NCBI GenBank assembly: GCA_013365365.1
Contig: JABVXU010000276.1
Location: 1 to 64,000 of the forward strand
DNA: 64,000 bases
Direction of reading: 5' to 3'
Source of the DNA: Cruorifilaria tuberocauda
Taxonomy: Eukaryota > Nematoda > Chromadorea > Rhabditida > Onchocercidae
The position numbers were made by a program, and so were the translations under genes. The notes under the pieces are model-generated. The model ran no database searches and was not told where the DNA came from. It saw only the letters and a list, made by a program, of their open reading frames with translations. Below are positions 16,566 through 29,700 of this stretch, piece after piece; positions within the stretch are counted from its first letter, which is position 1; the number at the start of each line of letters is the position of its first letter.

Positions 16566-19500
16566 ATGATGTCGAATAACGATCATATGACACCACCGAA
16601 GATTCTATCAGATTCTGAGAGTAACAGTAATAGCGGTTCTAATAACAATAATGGTGGTAATAGCCGTTATCCAGATGAGTCACGGTCAAGTAGCAATGGA
16701 TCGAAGAGAAATACACAATCGATACTGAATAATGAAAATTCATCGGATGGAAGGGAAACGAATCCGGCTGCACGACGTTATCGATGTGTTGATACCGCTT
16801 TTCCAGAAGGTCTTAAATTTCAGCCGAAAATGATACGTGAAAATTTAATTGATTTGGCGACCGCTGAAGTTAGTTATAATTCTGAATTCATAGGATTTTC
16901 AGTTGTTTAATATACAAAAGCAGTCCATCGATAATAATAATTGGAATGGTAGTTCGGCTGATTTGTCTATTGTATTTTTATTGCCAAATACGAGAAAAAT
17001 GACATTAAATCTTTACCTTCACATTGGAACATACGAATGATTTTTATGATCAGAAACTAACCGGTAATCGATTTAAGACGTTTGGAAACTTGATAGAATT
17101 CAGTGATTGCAAGATATTTTTGATCTAATTGAATTATGCTCAGGAAAAGTCGAATTCTGATGATGAATGGTTTATGCAGAAAATTAATGCGAAAAGTGGA
17201 GCTTACTCAACTGATGGGTACGTCTTTTTCTATAGTCTCCAAACACTGCTCTTCCAAAGTTTCAATTTTTCAATAATTACCAGTTTTCTTTTTCAGGAGT
17301 AATGACTCTGGAAATTCTCAAGTTTCACGAGGTAAGTTGTCAGTTCATGATTTTCAGGATATTATTTATACTTTTACGATATTTAACGAAGAAAATTATA
17401 TTCATTACTTGCTATTCTTTCTAAGAAATTTATCTTGTACGCAGGTACCACACGTGAAGATATACAGAAATATATGATGAAGCGTTTGGTAGAAACGCGT
17501 CTAAAAGAGCAGGAGAAACGTAAAGCGATGTATGATGCCGACAACGAAATCACGTCGGATGGATCGAAATCGTTGAAAATTGTATGTTATATTTTGTATT
17601 TATTTTCTGATTTTTTTTGTTTCTATAACGAAATATTTGGCTCATTAAGTATTGGAATAGGTAAATGATGGCTATTTGTAAATTATTTCTTTGTTAACAT
17701 GATATTATTTAGGATTTATGCGGGCGTACTGATGATAAACGAAAGAAGGCGGAATCTAATGCTGGAGATTCGCCGAAAAATAATATCGCGATGGGAGCGG
17801 AGGATAAGGAAGCCAAATACGCTTTGACAGAACACGAAGCGACTGAAACGGAAAATGATGATGGAAAGTTAATCAGTCGGGAAAAGGGAATAAATGAAAA
17901 AAAATTGAATATTGCAAATAAAAATAATGAAGTTGAGGAAGTTGCAGAGGAAAATAAAAATGCCGCTTTAAACGAGGAAGGAAGTGAGGATGTTACTGGA
18001 GATAACGATAAATTCGTCGGGGAAACTTTTGTATGTCTTCTGTATTTTGAAATTTTGAGTAAAATCTATCATTGAAACAACTATAATTGTTACAGTATAG
18101 AGTGTGCTAATCAAGTTTTCGTAGTCAAATTTTTGTCGTACTTCTGTTCAATGCAACTTTTAGGAAGACACATCTGGCGAAGATCAGCTGAAGGATTGCT
18201 TACAGTTGGGAAATGAAGCTTGCCAAAATGTGATAAAACATGAAGATCATGCGAGGTTTGGCATCATGCTGATACTAAAATGTTTTTTGAAAATCAAGTT
18301 GTCTATATACTTTAAGGAATTTTAATTATTTTTTGCTTTATCATCGAATCTTTATGAATGTATAGAAGAGAGATTTTTTTAAATAATGATTCTTTCAATT
18401 TCGATTAATTATCACCCGCAGTAACTACATTTACCATTTCATAGTGAGTGATGAATGCGTTGTATTTTGTTTTGCTTTTATCGGGCTGAAATCTAAACTT
18501 TCTTTCATATTCTACTATACTCAATGCAACATTTGGTGAAGCACAATACTTTCACAAAAAATGTTTGCATTTCCAAAGTTAAGCTTTTGAATTTCAGTCG
18601 CTTACCGGATGATGAAACAGACTCATCCAACCTGTCGGATGAAGAAACAGGTTGGTTCATTAATTATTTATCAACATTTCCTTGTAATTTATGTTATAAA
18701 TTCATTTTTATGGAAATTTGAATGTTCGTTCCTCACTATCTCAATTACCAGATGGAAATACTAATTCACTACTCTCGAGACAACGTAATTAGAATTTGAA
18801 AAGAAAGTAAGTTCTAAAATTCATTTGTTTCATTTGTCGAGTTAGATATAAGATAATTTATATAATAGATTCGGAAGAATATGGGAGTTCAAGTCTAGTG
18901 GACGATCTGCTGAGTGACATTGCAGAAAATTGCTCTGGCAGTTTCGAGTATCCTGAAGACGATGTTCCGAAGTTAGTAAAAGAAGTGAATGTTTGCGATT
19001 TAGCTTGAATCCACATTTATTTTTTATGGAGATTCCAATTAGATGATCTTTGTAATGCATTCAAAACGATTTGACACATTGTTTTTTCTTTTAAAAAGGA
19101 AAAGGAGGAGACAAGAACAGATTTCGTTTCATGGATCAGATTCCTGTATTTCTATATTTTTTTTGAGGTTTTTGAAAAAACTAGTTTTCTCATTATCGAT
19201 ATTAACTTCGATGCTTGCTTTCAATGATTACTTGAAAATAACTATGATTTTCAAAAAGCAGTCATCCTGATAGCCTACAAAAAACTTATCAATAATAGTG
19301 GTGAGGTGTTATTTCTTTTGTTTATGGACGTGAATCTAAATCAGTTTAGGCCGTTGGAATATTTTGATAGCGAAGAGTATTACCGATTGTTACGAAAGCG
19401 ACGTCGAAAACGCCGATTGATAGCTTCAAAAAAATTCTATGACGAAGAAAGTATAAAAGCATGGCGGCGTAATACTAGGTTACTAAAAAAAGTTCGAAGA

Positions 19501-21317
19501 ATACCCCTTGATACGGATGATGAGGATGAGGAGGATGATGAAAACAAGGAAACTTACAGTATCTCAAACTACAAAGAGGAAAGTAACTCTAATAATGCAG
19601 TAATAAACGAAGACAAAAAATCCGAAATTAATGATAAGAAAAGTTTATTCGATGACGAAGATGACAATTATAACGGAGAAGTTCAACGAAGTAATGAAGA
19701 AAATCTTGATGAGGTTGCAGTTTTTCGTTTTTTCAATTTTGAGATTTGCTAATAAAACAGTTTCATCTAGGTATAATTTCTATATAGTTGGGGTGATTGG
19801 CATATTATAGATAGTATTATAGGTCACTGTAGTACTAGCATAACTCTGACAAAATTATCACTTAGAAACTGAATTACCAAGAACTGTCATTTATGGGCTA
19901 ATTTATTTAAGATGATGGAAACTAAGCATTTTTAGAACCAGCAAATTGAATGTGTTACGGAAGCACGTTCCAGAGATGAACTGGGACATGCTCAAGAATT
20001 GCAGATTACACGAAAATGGCAAAGAAAGTTTGTATTTTTGAAATTTGAGTTTTTTAATATTTTAATTTTTTTGTGTCTTAAAAGCATAATTCTAGATATA
20101 GGAAATCTATTCTAGATCCGAGTATATCGATGAAGAGGCTTCGCTGTCAGGCGATGACGTTGGAAGTGATGAAAGCGATGAAGAGGGGATAAATGCTTAT
20201 GAAGCTGAGGAAGGAGATAATGATGAACTTCCAGACGAGGAAACTATCAGAGAGCAGCTTCATAAGCAGTGGGTGAAACAGCAGCAGGTAAGATTCTTCT
20301 TCATTCTTTTGACTATTTAATTAGTTCTAGAAGTCACTTACTTTTTTGAGAATTTTCATATGCAAATTTCATCTCAGCATGTATATTGCAATTTTCATAC
20401 ATTAATTCACATTATCGTGTCGAGATTGTAATATTGAAGTTGGAAAAGTTTAATTCAGGATGAAGAGGAGAGGGAGCTGTTATATTGGAAAGATCAACTT
20501 CATGTTAATGGCGATGCGGCGGACGAAACAGATCGTACTTTCCGCTTCAAATTACGTCGAGCGAAAAGCGAGAATATGGATGAAGAAACTGATAACGTAG
20601 TCACTGATGCAGAAAATCTGGAAGTCGATGACGACGAATTGTGCAAGAGACGTCGGGAAATATCAAAATGGAAGGTAGAAAAAAAGGTAATTATTTATTG
20701 ATTTACGTATCTCTGCTTTTTAATTTAATTAAGATTTGGTTAGCTAGTTTTTCACATCGCAAACACCATTCTTCAAGAATTATTCCTTTCAAAATTTTTC
20801 TTTTTTAGCATAATTCCGTTGTTTTTTCAGAAAGCTGAATTGCTTACTGAAAGCACTTTAATGAAGGGTGCAAATCCGTTACTGAGAGCTGCTTCATCAG
20901 TCATCGATAAAGGAAGTGAGTAATCGCACTTCTGCTTTACGCTTTTCAGATAACGAAATTTTCAGTTTTGCTATATCTTCCAGCGATGTAATCGCACGCT
21001 AACATTTAAGGATGCTTTTTTTTATCTGAATGCCTACATTTCTATCATCTCCATTGCTCTATAGATATTATTTCGTAAAAGCGAATCTAACGGTTGCAAT
21101 TGTTCTGGCACTCCTTTGAAAAATATATTGTTGATATGAATTCATTATTACACCATAGAGGTTTGCAGGTCTGGATGGAAAGACTCAATCGCACGAAAGG
21201 GCAAACACTTCACTTTCTAAGAATTCCCTTTTGCATCACCGCAAATCCCTCCCTCAAGTACTGAATCAGACTAAGGTCACGCTATATACAAAATCTGCGA
21301 ATCTTGGTGGAATGTAG
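16566..21317 (+). CDS. Claspin (replication-checkpoint mediator)
   Basis: Exons: 16566-16868, 17144-17217, 17297-17331, 17445-17581, 17713-18030, 18164-18255, 18598-18650, 18752-18784, 18869-18971, 19350-19713, 19936-20027, 20116-20287, 20459-20686, 20831-20915, 21169-21317. The total is 745 residues. Claspin travels with the replication fork and brings CHK1 to ATR for activation. The diagnostic block is residues from SEYIDEEASLSG through GSDESDEEG to LPDEETIREQLHKQW (exons 12-13), matching the conserved acidic-to-basic core of animal claspins. An earlier part is serine/asparagine-rich and then strongly acidic. A CSGSFE motif at residues 370-375 (18931-18948) resembles the phospho-dependent CHK1-binding repeat. 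A basic stretch KRRRKRRL in exon 10 could be a nuclear signal. It is shorter than the vertebrate protein (about 1340). ATG 16536 is an upstream in-frame alternative adding ten residues. Confidence 0.88.
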
Positions 21318-21338
21318 ACAGACATACAAGGTTTCATT

Positions 21339-21394
21339 ATTTCTGATTTTCTTTTTTGAGACATAAATTTCTGATTTTCTTTTTTGAGACATAA
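21339..21394. repeat. 28-bp perfect tandem duplication
   Basis: Bases 21339-21366 and 21367-21394 are identical (ATTTCTGATTTTC... to ...GACATAA). The pair starts 22 bases after the claspin stop codon, so it is probably in the claspin 3' UTR. Confidence 0.95.
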
Positions 21395-21823
21395 ATTTTT
21401 AGGCATTCATCCCAGTTTAATCTGATTGTGGTGACCGTGTCCGTATTTTCAGCAACAGAATATTTCGAGACGCTAATCAAGAAGCCGCTATCAAGTCAGG
21501 AAGTATAAATGTACTATTCTGTATACATCACTTCAACTATTTTCTTCTGTTTTATTTCGCTGATTAGGAGTTTGCAATGTGAACTTTGTCAATAGTCCGT
21601 TCTGTTTACCTTAAATCAATACTTTTATTTACTGCACATTTCGTTATTTTTTTCTAGGATAATTGAATTGTATACACAAATAGGTGGCAGCAAAGGATAC
21701 CAAAAATACCCTTTTCGTTCGTGATGGCTTGTAATGAAAAAGTGCGACTTTTATCAGATAAGCAACAATTCAACCTAGTAAAAAGAACAAGACTATTTCT
21801 GGCTAGTGACTCTTACCTCACTA

Positions 21824-21959
21824 TTTGGATCAATTTCTTGATTTTCCTTAGATCTGGTTTATCATTCCTATGGTTAATTTGATATTAACTGCTGTACTCG
21901 TTCTACAACACTCTTTCGGTCCTCAATGAGGGTTATGTGCATCATATCACCCGAGTTGC
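21824..21959 (-). pseudogene. Decayed fragment of RPL32 last exon
   Basis: Read alongside the real RPL32 exon 3 (22305-22463), this stretch keeps long matched blocks in the same order and orientation. Examples are TTTTCCT.AGATCT, AATTTGAT.TTAA, CTGCTGT and CGTTCTACAA followed by CTCTTTCG. The correspondence reaches slightly past the stop codon into the 3' flank. Relative to the real exon it has many substitutions and a one-base deletion (TTAAGCTGC to TTAACTGC), so it cannot encode L32. I see no copy of exons 1 or 2. A local tandem duplication of the gene's 3' end, followed by decay, explains it better than a retrocopy. Confidence 0.8.
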
Positions 21960-22304
21960 TGCTTTTTTTTGGAATTATGTGTGTCACCATCTATAAACTG
22001 TTCCATAAATAATCATAAGGTTGAGCAATACGACTTTTGAACTTCGTATTTGCTATAATAAACGCAGCGAATAAACTTTTTCATTGTATGAATTTTAAAC
22101 AAAAAAATCACTATGTCAAGATTAACTTGTAATATGAGACAAAGGTGTAACAGTGTTTTATTTAACAAATCCATAAAAATGATAAGCCAAACAATGAAAT
22201 CGATACCGAAGAACTGTTCAGAATTTCTTACCAGATTTTCATCTAGTAAAAGCAAATAAAGTGTTCTGAAACCACTCTATCCACTTAATTTTAATTAGAT
22301 TAAT

Positions 22305-23165
22305 TTACTCGTTTTCCTCAGATCTAATTTTTGCATGCCCATTAGTCAATTTGATGTTAAGCTGCTGTGCCCGTTCTACAATGCTCTTTCGTTTCTTCGA
22401 CGATACGCCATGTGCCACTTCACCAGCGAACCTTTTATTCTGCATCAACAACATGTCCAAGTCCTAAATATCCATCCTATTACTCTCGTTTAAGTAATAG
22501 TGGTAATTTCTTATTAAAATTTAACTGAGTATACAGATTTCCATAACTTGACGAAATTCTGCTAAAGTTAGGATGAAACAAATGTAGCTCGGTGCTCTTC
22601 AATACGCAGCACACCCACAAATGACTTTCAAAAAAAATCAAACCATTACTAACTGGAAGTTAAGTAAACTAACCTTGACATTGTGTATTAGTACTTTTCT
22701 AAATCCGTTTGGCAGCATATGTCTTGTTTTTCTAGCATTACCATAGCCAATTTTCGGCATACGGCGCTGTCCTTTAAACCTCCTTCGAACACGATTATCA
22801 ATACCCTTAAAAAATCGTTTTTCGACTTTTAAGAAAGTCCTTGCAAATTACGCTGACCCTCACCAGTTCAAGAAATATTAATTAGTATGTGGTAACCGTA
22901 GTGCAATCTATAAACAAAAAAACAGGCCTTTCTTCATCTCCCTCTTTTTTCCTAATTATTTCACGAAATTTTTTGTTTTATTAGCAAGGGTAATTTGGCA
23001 ACTTGGTATTAAAAAAAGTTTGCACGGAAGAAATTGGTATGCCAAACAAACCTTTGGTTTTCGCCAATTTGGACGCAAACGATGGTAACGATCGGATTCG
23101 TGCCTTGTAAAGCGGCGCGTGCGCTTCTTCACGATTTTTACCCTTTTCCCAGCCACCAAAACCAT
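22305..23165 (-). CDS. rpl-32: Large-subunit ribosomal protein eL32 (RPL32)
   Basis: Three exons (23165-23052, 22805-22674, 22463-22305) give 134 residues, the normal length. The protein is a structural component of the cytosolic 60S subunit. Family signatures run throughout: [50 protein letters not shown], the [18 protein letters not shown] block and the acidic end RSEENE. All introns are phase 0 with standard borders. An acceptor-like TTTTTTGTAG ends two bases before the ATG. This suggests spliced-leader addition and an almost absent 5' UTR, common for nematode ribosomal protein genes. A decayed copy of its last exon lies 350 bases downstream. Confidence 0.97.
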
Positions 23166-23343
23166 CGCTACAAAAAATGAAAACCTTACATAGAGATATA
23201 TCTTTATGGTGCCAATATTTATGCCTTTTTGTAACAATACTATCACTCGTTTTCCTGGTGTAGAATTTACCAAAACCGAAAGATCTAGAAATCATCAAAT
23301 ATTCCTCTTTTCATTTGATAACTAATTAAAAAATTGCCAAGCA

Positions 23344-23418
23344 ATTTCCACATACACACATCATTTCCCTTTTTCCCCACATCAAATTCCACATACACAT
23401 CATTTCCCTTTTTCACTT
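23344..23418. repeat. Imperfect tandem duplication, period 41
   Basis: A block beginning TTCCACATACACA and running through CATTTCCCTTTTTC occurs at about 23346 and again at about 23387, with a 2-base length difference. It lies about 180 bases upstream of the RPL32 start, so it is near its promoter. Confidence 0.8.
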
Positions 23419-23882
23419 TGATATTATTAGACAACGAATAAGCAAATTACAACTGCGAATGTCACAATTCAATAAGATTTGCTAGGCAAATGCTTGAAGC
23501 ACAGATGCACACATGATCTAAATGGTCGTTATTTACTAAAGAATTTTTATCTAACACTTCCATTCTTCACCATCCAGTAAATTAACCTAGTTTAAAATTC
23601 AGGGAATATCTTTCGAAACAAACGTTATAATTACAGGATACGAAGTTCCGTGATGAAAATCTCACGTATCGGAATATGATCAATATCTCTCTATAATACC
23701 ATTTACTAGATTACATTACGCCGAATCCTGCCACCGAGAATCAGAATATTCATTCCCTTTCCAAGCTACAAACCTATCATTTCCATGAATCCCATCTCTA
23801 ACTGCCTAATTCTCCATTTTCGGCACACACTCTTCTTTTGGAACCAATCAATGAATCATAAAAAGTTCATTTGCAAAACACA

Positions 23883-23908
23883 GGGACGTCTTGTAGCTGG
23901 TACGTCCC
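23883..23908. repeat. GC-rich 7-bp hairpin
   Basis: GGGACGT (23883-23889) pairs exactly with ACGTCCC (23902-23908) across a 12-base loop. It stands out against AT-rich surroundings. Confidence 0.6.
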
Positions 23909-24710
23909 ATACTTAAATTATTTCGCCATTATCCTATTCGTTAGCAAAATGATGAACATAAATCGTATGGAAAACTGATCAGTAGAAGATAAGGCCATAA
24001 AAACTTTATTTATGACAGGTTGAGGTGACTTTTTTTGGGGAAGAAATCATAGCGATGGCAATTACAATGATCACAATCGTGACATATAAATTATGATAAT
24101 AATTAGAACTCAAAGATGCTAAGTAGTAAGAAAGGAAATATATTAGGATATCACTATTTATTCGTCAATAACTTGAAAAAGAATGTCACATGAGCAAAAC
24201 ATCACACTACGATTTATTACGAATTCGAGTGAATCAAAATTTTAAATTTCATGTGATGTGCAGGAATTTTTATATGGCTGTAAAATGAAAAAGAAACAAA
24301 AAAATATAATTGTAGAACTAAAAAAATGTAAAAAAGAGCTAATATGTCATGTGAAATTCGATTTTTCGAGAGCTTTCCACTAGAGGGAAATTTTAAATTC
24401 AATGACGACCAGGGAAAAAATTGATGTCAGAAATGGAAACTTGCAATATATTTGATATGGGATATATTAGCAGTTGAAAATTCTAACTTCTCCGATAATA
24501 GATCCGATTATCAATCTTTACACTTATGAATACGATTATAAAAAGAAATTGATGAAATAAATATAATGAATTCGAATGTGAACAAATTATAACGCCAAAT
24601 ATCTGGTTAATAATTGCTACATCTAAAAAAGTCGTTTTTAAATAATTCTTTCCAATTGTATTACAATATCTTAGGCACTGCTAAGTACTGATAACAAGCC
24701 TATTATCCTG

Positions 24711-24830
24711 TAATAATAATGCTAATAATAATAATAATGACAAGGATCATTATCATTATCATCATTATAAATATAATAATAACAGTAATAATGATTAATA
24801 ATAATAGCAGTAATACTAGAGTAATACCAA
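24711..24830. repeat. TAA/ATT-rich degenerate trinucleotide repeat
   Basis: Runs of TAA and its complement dominate, including TAATAATAATAATAATG near 24724. It yields a false isoleucine-rich open frame. Confidence 0.85.
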
Positions 24831-26731
24831 CAACAATTAATGACATAGATGCCTCTGACATGAAAATTTACGATACACGAATTCTCAACAATTATCATTG
24901 GTCAAATTTATTCATATCAAATGATTATTCTTATCTTATTCAACCAAGCGATATTTAAAAAAGGAAAAGCGATAAAGAGCCGAAAAATTTTAACCGTCAT
25001 AAAAAAGAAGGCGCTCGGCCTATGTTGTCCAGCTATCCAAAAAACGAGCACATAGATATAAGCTGTACAGATTCATTGAAACATTGTCTTAAAATCAACC
25101 ATTTGAGATTTAATTAAAAACTCAAACCAAATTATTCCTGGCTCAGCAATTACCACGAGAATAAACTTCAAAAATTTGAACATTGTTCAGAGTAATAACT
25201 GAAACATTTGCATATGATACAAAGAAATCCAAACACACAACTGTATCTGGACAGTAAATTGTGAATATCAATAGCTTATCAAAAACAGACCTCAGTGAAC
25301 AAAGCATAAAGTATAAAAATTACGAATGAAAATACCAAACAGGAAAACTTAATTAACGAATTTTGCTCAATCTCCAATCCGCTCATTTCAAAAGAAAGAG
25401 ACAAGCGGAAAAATATTATCCAAATATTCCTGAAAAGAATGAAACAAAAAAAACTTCTGAAAGGATTATATGTTCCGATAGAATTCCTTCTTTCCTGAAA
25501 AGATGTGTTGGACAACTTATAAAATTCAGCGAATCTATTTAAAAATGTACATGTTTCGATAAATTAAATATAATGGCAGTTAAAAGTGCCGCAAATAAGA
25601 GCGTGCATTAATATCAAAATAACAAAATATAAACAATTACCAAAATCTTTTAGTAGAAAATAGTAACAATGCGAATAAAAACATAAATGGGAACAATAAT
25701 AAATAAAGAATAATTGGAGGTGCAATTCATAACTAAGTCCTTGTTTCCAACAGCTATACCATCCGGATTGGAGGTACATATAACACGATATATTTGAAAG
25801 AATCAGATATCCCTTGTGAGAATTTTAATTAGAGTGCTTGAATTTACTTTAGACACAAAATTACTCATAATCTAAGTAGCAGTACGTTACTAACTTTACT
25901 TTCTTTCTGTACTTTGAATCTGTATGCTTTAAATTAATGTACAAGGAAACTGAGGATGAAAAAGAGAAAAAACAAAACAAAACAAAACCCAATCGACTCA
26001 GTCAAGTTTTGACGTACAATAAACAATCTGCAGAATGAAATGTAAGAAAGACAGTGTGCCATGCCATCATCTCGAGCTCCCACTAATCCATTCCCAATGC
26101 TGCACATCGTACTTTTGATGCTGCCTTTAGAAGTTGCTCGAAACCAGTTCTGGAAGAAATTCTCATTATAATTAAAAGTAACTCGAACTTGCGGGTATAA
26201 GTAGCAACTAACCTATGTAGCATGGTATGATACAAATAGTAGATTAGCTTTATCTTATTTTTCGAGAGATTCTAAAATGGAAGAAATGTTCTTCTGTTCA
26301 ATACAGCTTAACTACTTGTCTACAGTTAATCCTACTCCCTTAATCATACTTACATATTTGTTTTGATCAAACCATTGCTAGGTATGAAACTATGAAACAA
26401 TACATAGCCAAATATTGTATTTAATTGACGTTAAATATAATATTACGATGAGACTATGATGACTTTTTTTCATGACATCTGAAGTTGAAATAATGAAATC
26501 AAAATAGAAAGATGACTAAACTGTGTTGTAAGAACGTAAAAAAAATGAAAAACGAAAAAGAAAATGATGGATCTGCCTATAATACCTTACTGAAATTTAT
26601 AAGTAAAAAAACCAAATTTAAAATATTAATCAGTCTTAAAAAATTAACATATTGTTTAGCACTAATACAGCTTAATGGTATATCACTTTTCCAACTCAAA
26701 TTCTATTAAAAACTTTACAACAATAAACAGC

Positions 26732-29700
26732 CTACGTTGCGCCAATTTCATCACTTGGTTCGCTAGGAGTTCTTTCTACCGTTTTTAACAACGCATTTTC
26801 AAAAATTTCATTCGCTTCACTTCCAGAACAGTAGCGAATCTGCAAATACAATAAATCTAATTAGAAAACTAACATTAGAATTTTATAGTTTAATAAAATT
26901 TACGCCACTGAATGGAACTTATCATATCTTAATTGTAATCTTTCCGTCAAATAGTGCTCAACATTACTACTAAGTATCACTCAAAAAGAAACCTGTGTAA
27001 TAGCAAAAACGACTGCTTCCGGCACTGCAACTGTGGTGACATAGTGAAGTCGTCGCAGAGATGATTTCATCGCATCCTTGAATTTAGCAACAGTTGCATC
27101 CAAATGCTCAACCAGCAAAATTGCCTCCGCTTCCGGTAGTAAATCTCCTAAAAAAACAGACTAATTAAGTGATTAAAATTAGTGCAAGACTTAAATTCCC
27201 ACGAGTATGTAAATTTCTTCATTTAGAAACCTGTTCGAAACTCGAAAATTTGAATAAATCAAATTTAAATTTCAGGAAAAGTCAGTTTTTTCTACGTAGA
27301 TTGGAAAGTTAAAAATTTGGAACTAAATAGGAAACAATTCACTGCATTGAAGATAGAATCATGCAGCGGATCATTTCCTTATTTTATCAACTAACCAGTA
27401 TTTAATTCAAAGTGCAATGGTGCCATAACTGGTGGTTCGTAACCAGCATGACGTGTGCACGTGAATTGACCAGTCCAAATAGCCATCAAATGTCTTGCAC
27501 ACATTTCAGATTTGCATAATCGTAAGATTTCCTTGGGTGCCAAAACATTACCTGATACAGTTTTGCATCCATTTTCTCGGATGTTTGAATTCCCTGCAAT
27601 ATAAGAATTGTTAATGCTTCAGTACAAATCAATACAAAAATCAATAATTATACTCCTTAAGTGTAATATTTCTCAAATATACGACAATGTGACTATAAAT
27701 ATAATATGGCTGATATTACATTAGACCATGATAATGTTAAGTCGTAATGAAATAAATTTTAATAATACCATTCTTATCAAAACTGTTCGGTTCATCATCA
27801 AAAGGTCGATAACTGCCCTCAGCAATTTCATCAGCCTGTTGAATAGCTGCTTTCAGTTCCTCGTCCTCGATCTCCTTAAATATGACCAATGCTTATTAGA
27901 AGGGTCCAAAAACAACAAACGCAAGTAAAGAATTAATGATCGTTTCTTGTCAACTGTGGACCGCATATGACAAAATGAGAACTGATATTTCATCAAGCTT
28001 ATAATTTTTCAACAGCTTTCTAACCATGCTTATGAATAATGAATATTTAGTTGATAAATATAAATTCAACAGTGTAATTAGTGGAAAGCGGAGAATCTTA
28101 TTAAGTTATAAAGTTCTCTTTAAATGAACTTTAACAAAAGATACATGGCAATCATCAAACTTTGAAGCATGAAATCCACAGAATAAAGAATATAGTTCAA
28201 AGTTCAAATCAATATTGTGGCACAATAATAAATCATATAAGCTGCAAAGAATTAACAAATGCGGAATGCCTAAGGAAACATTGTGAACCATGGTTAGCTT
28301 AACTTAGTGAAAGGAAAATTCACAACTTACATCGACTTTCGCTTCCACTGTGTCATATAAATAAATATTTTTCAACGGCACCATGCGAGTCTTTTCTGAA
28401 TTCAGACACCTGAAAAAAAATTGTAGATGATACACTCACCATGCATGGCTATATTTCTTTCTCGGAGTTGAATGCTCAAAATATTTATTACATAAAGCGC
28501 TTGAACAACTTCAACTTACCATTCTGCATTAGCAGACATATCATCCAACGGTAGCTCAGTGCAAACACACGATTTATCAATATTATCCACTTTTAAAACC
28601 TAAACAAATTCAGATAGTCCTGGTCAAGTAATAACTAACAAAAAAGTACAATATTGACAGAGAGCGATGATTCAAGTTCTCATATGATGTAAATGAAGCT
28701 TCTCATCAGTATCGAGGAGAATTCAAATCATTGATTCGTTTAAAATTCATCGAATAACCGAATGAGCTAGTTGACCTTTTCATTATAATCTTAATGATAT
28801 ATAATTATTATAAAGGGACTACGTGTCCAGAGTGGATCACTTGCTCAAGTGAACGAGGAAACATGAAATGAAAAATACTTAGTAAAATTAACATACGAGA
28901 ATAGGCCATTTGACAATACGACCACTTCGTGCTCGATTAATCCAAGCTAGATCACCTTTACTTAAACTTTCCAATTTTTCGCTTAATTCAGTTTCTAAAT
29001 CTTTCATGACATCCGAAAATTTCTGCCTTTTTGCTGATGGAGACGGTGATTTATCCAAACGTCTCTTACCTAAAGCTTTCCGTTTAAAACAGTTTTCTAA
29101 TTCTCCAGGAATCTTATTACCCATATTTTTTTGTTTACAGATAAGATAACCATATCTTCTTATTTTGCTTAAAAAAGTACCATATTTGACATTTTTTCTT
29201 TCCAATGACGAATGACGTTTGTTACAATCTTATAATGAAGCAGCATGCAAAAAATTTTCCAACTCCTTTATCTTTTCTTTTTTTAGTTCAAATATTCATC
29301 GATAATATACTAAGAAGTTATCAACTGCATTGAAACCCACCATCACGTTTATTTTCTCCTCTCAATATTCCAGCTAATTTTGCTTCTGCTTCACCATCAG
29401 TAGACTGAAATTCCTCTTCTAAGCCACCAGTGGTACTTCTGCCTTTTTTATCCCGTCCCTGATGTTTATCACTTTCAGCATCAACCTTTGCAGGATCATT
29501 ATCCTCTGTATCTGATTTCTCCACGTTATTCATTTGTTCCTTACGTTTGAAATACTTCATGACACTCTGAAGTGCCATACGTAGTTCACAATTTCGTTCC
29601 TGAAAAAACACTATCTTTATATATGGTAATAAACGAAAAATTGAAACGTTATATATCAATTTAGGATTGTTACTAAAAATGTAACATCGTAAGAGTAGTA

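Larger units (their letters stand above)
21318..22304. other. Convergent intergenic gap, claspin to RPL32
   Basis: The two genes end facing each other. The gap holds a perfect 28-bp tandem duplication and a decayed copy of RPL32 exon 3 (both listed separately). No intact gene is seen. Confidence 0.7.
23166..26731. other. Long intergenic region, no gene seen
   Basis: This 3.6-kb region lies upstream of RPL32 and downstream of the PWWP gene. It holds an imperfect 41-bp tandem duplication (23344-23418), a GC-rich 7-bp hairpin (23883-23908) and a TAA-rich trinucleotide tract (24711-24830). Open frames here are short and of low complexity. Confidence 0.65.

Noticed and set aside
18444..18490. C box (GTGATGAA) and D box (CTGA) in a claspin intron, hinting at a C/D snoRNA
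   Set aside because: The boxes are only about 40 bases apart, there is no terminal stem, and no second box pair is visible.
19077..19180. Possible extra claspin exon (KKRRRQEQISFHGSDS)
   Set aside because: Including it breaks the phase into the next exon unless an ad hoc donor is used. Direct joining of 18971 to 19350 (VPK-PLEYFD) is in frame with standard sites.
22956..23298. Two 105-codon minus-strand frames around RPL32 exon 1
   Set aside because: One is RPL32 exon 1 read through into its introns, the other an overlapping frame. The true exon is 23052-23165.
24719..24958. Isoleucine-rich open frame
   Set aside because: It is the translation of a degenerate TAA/ATT repeat.
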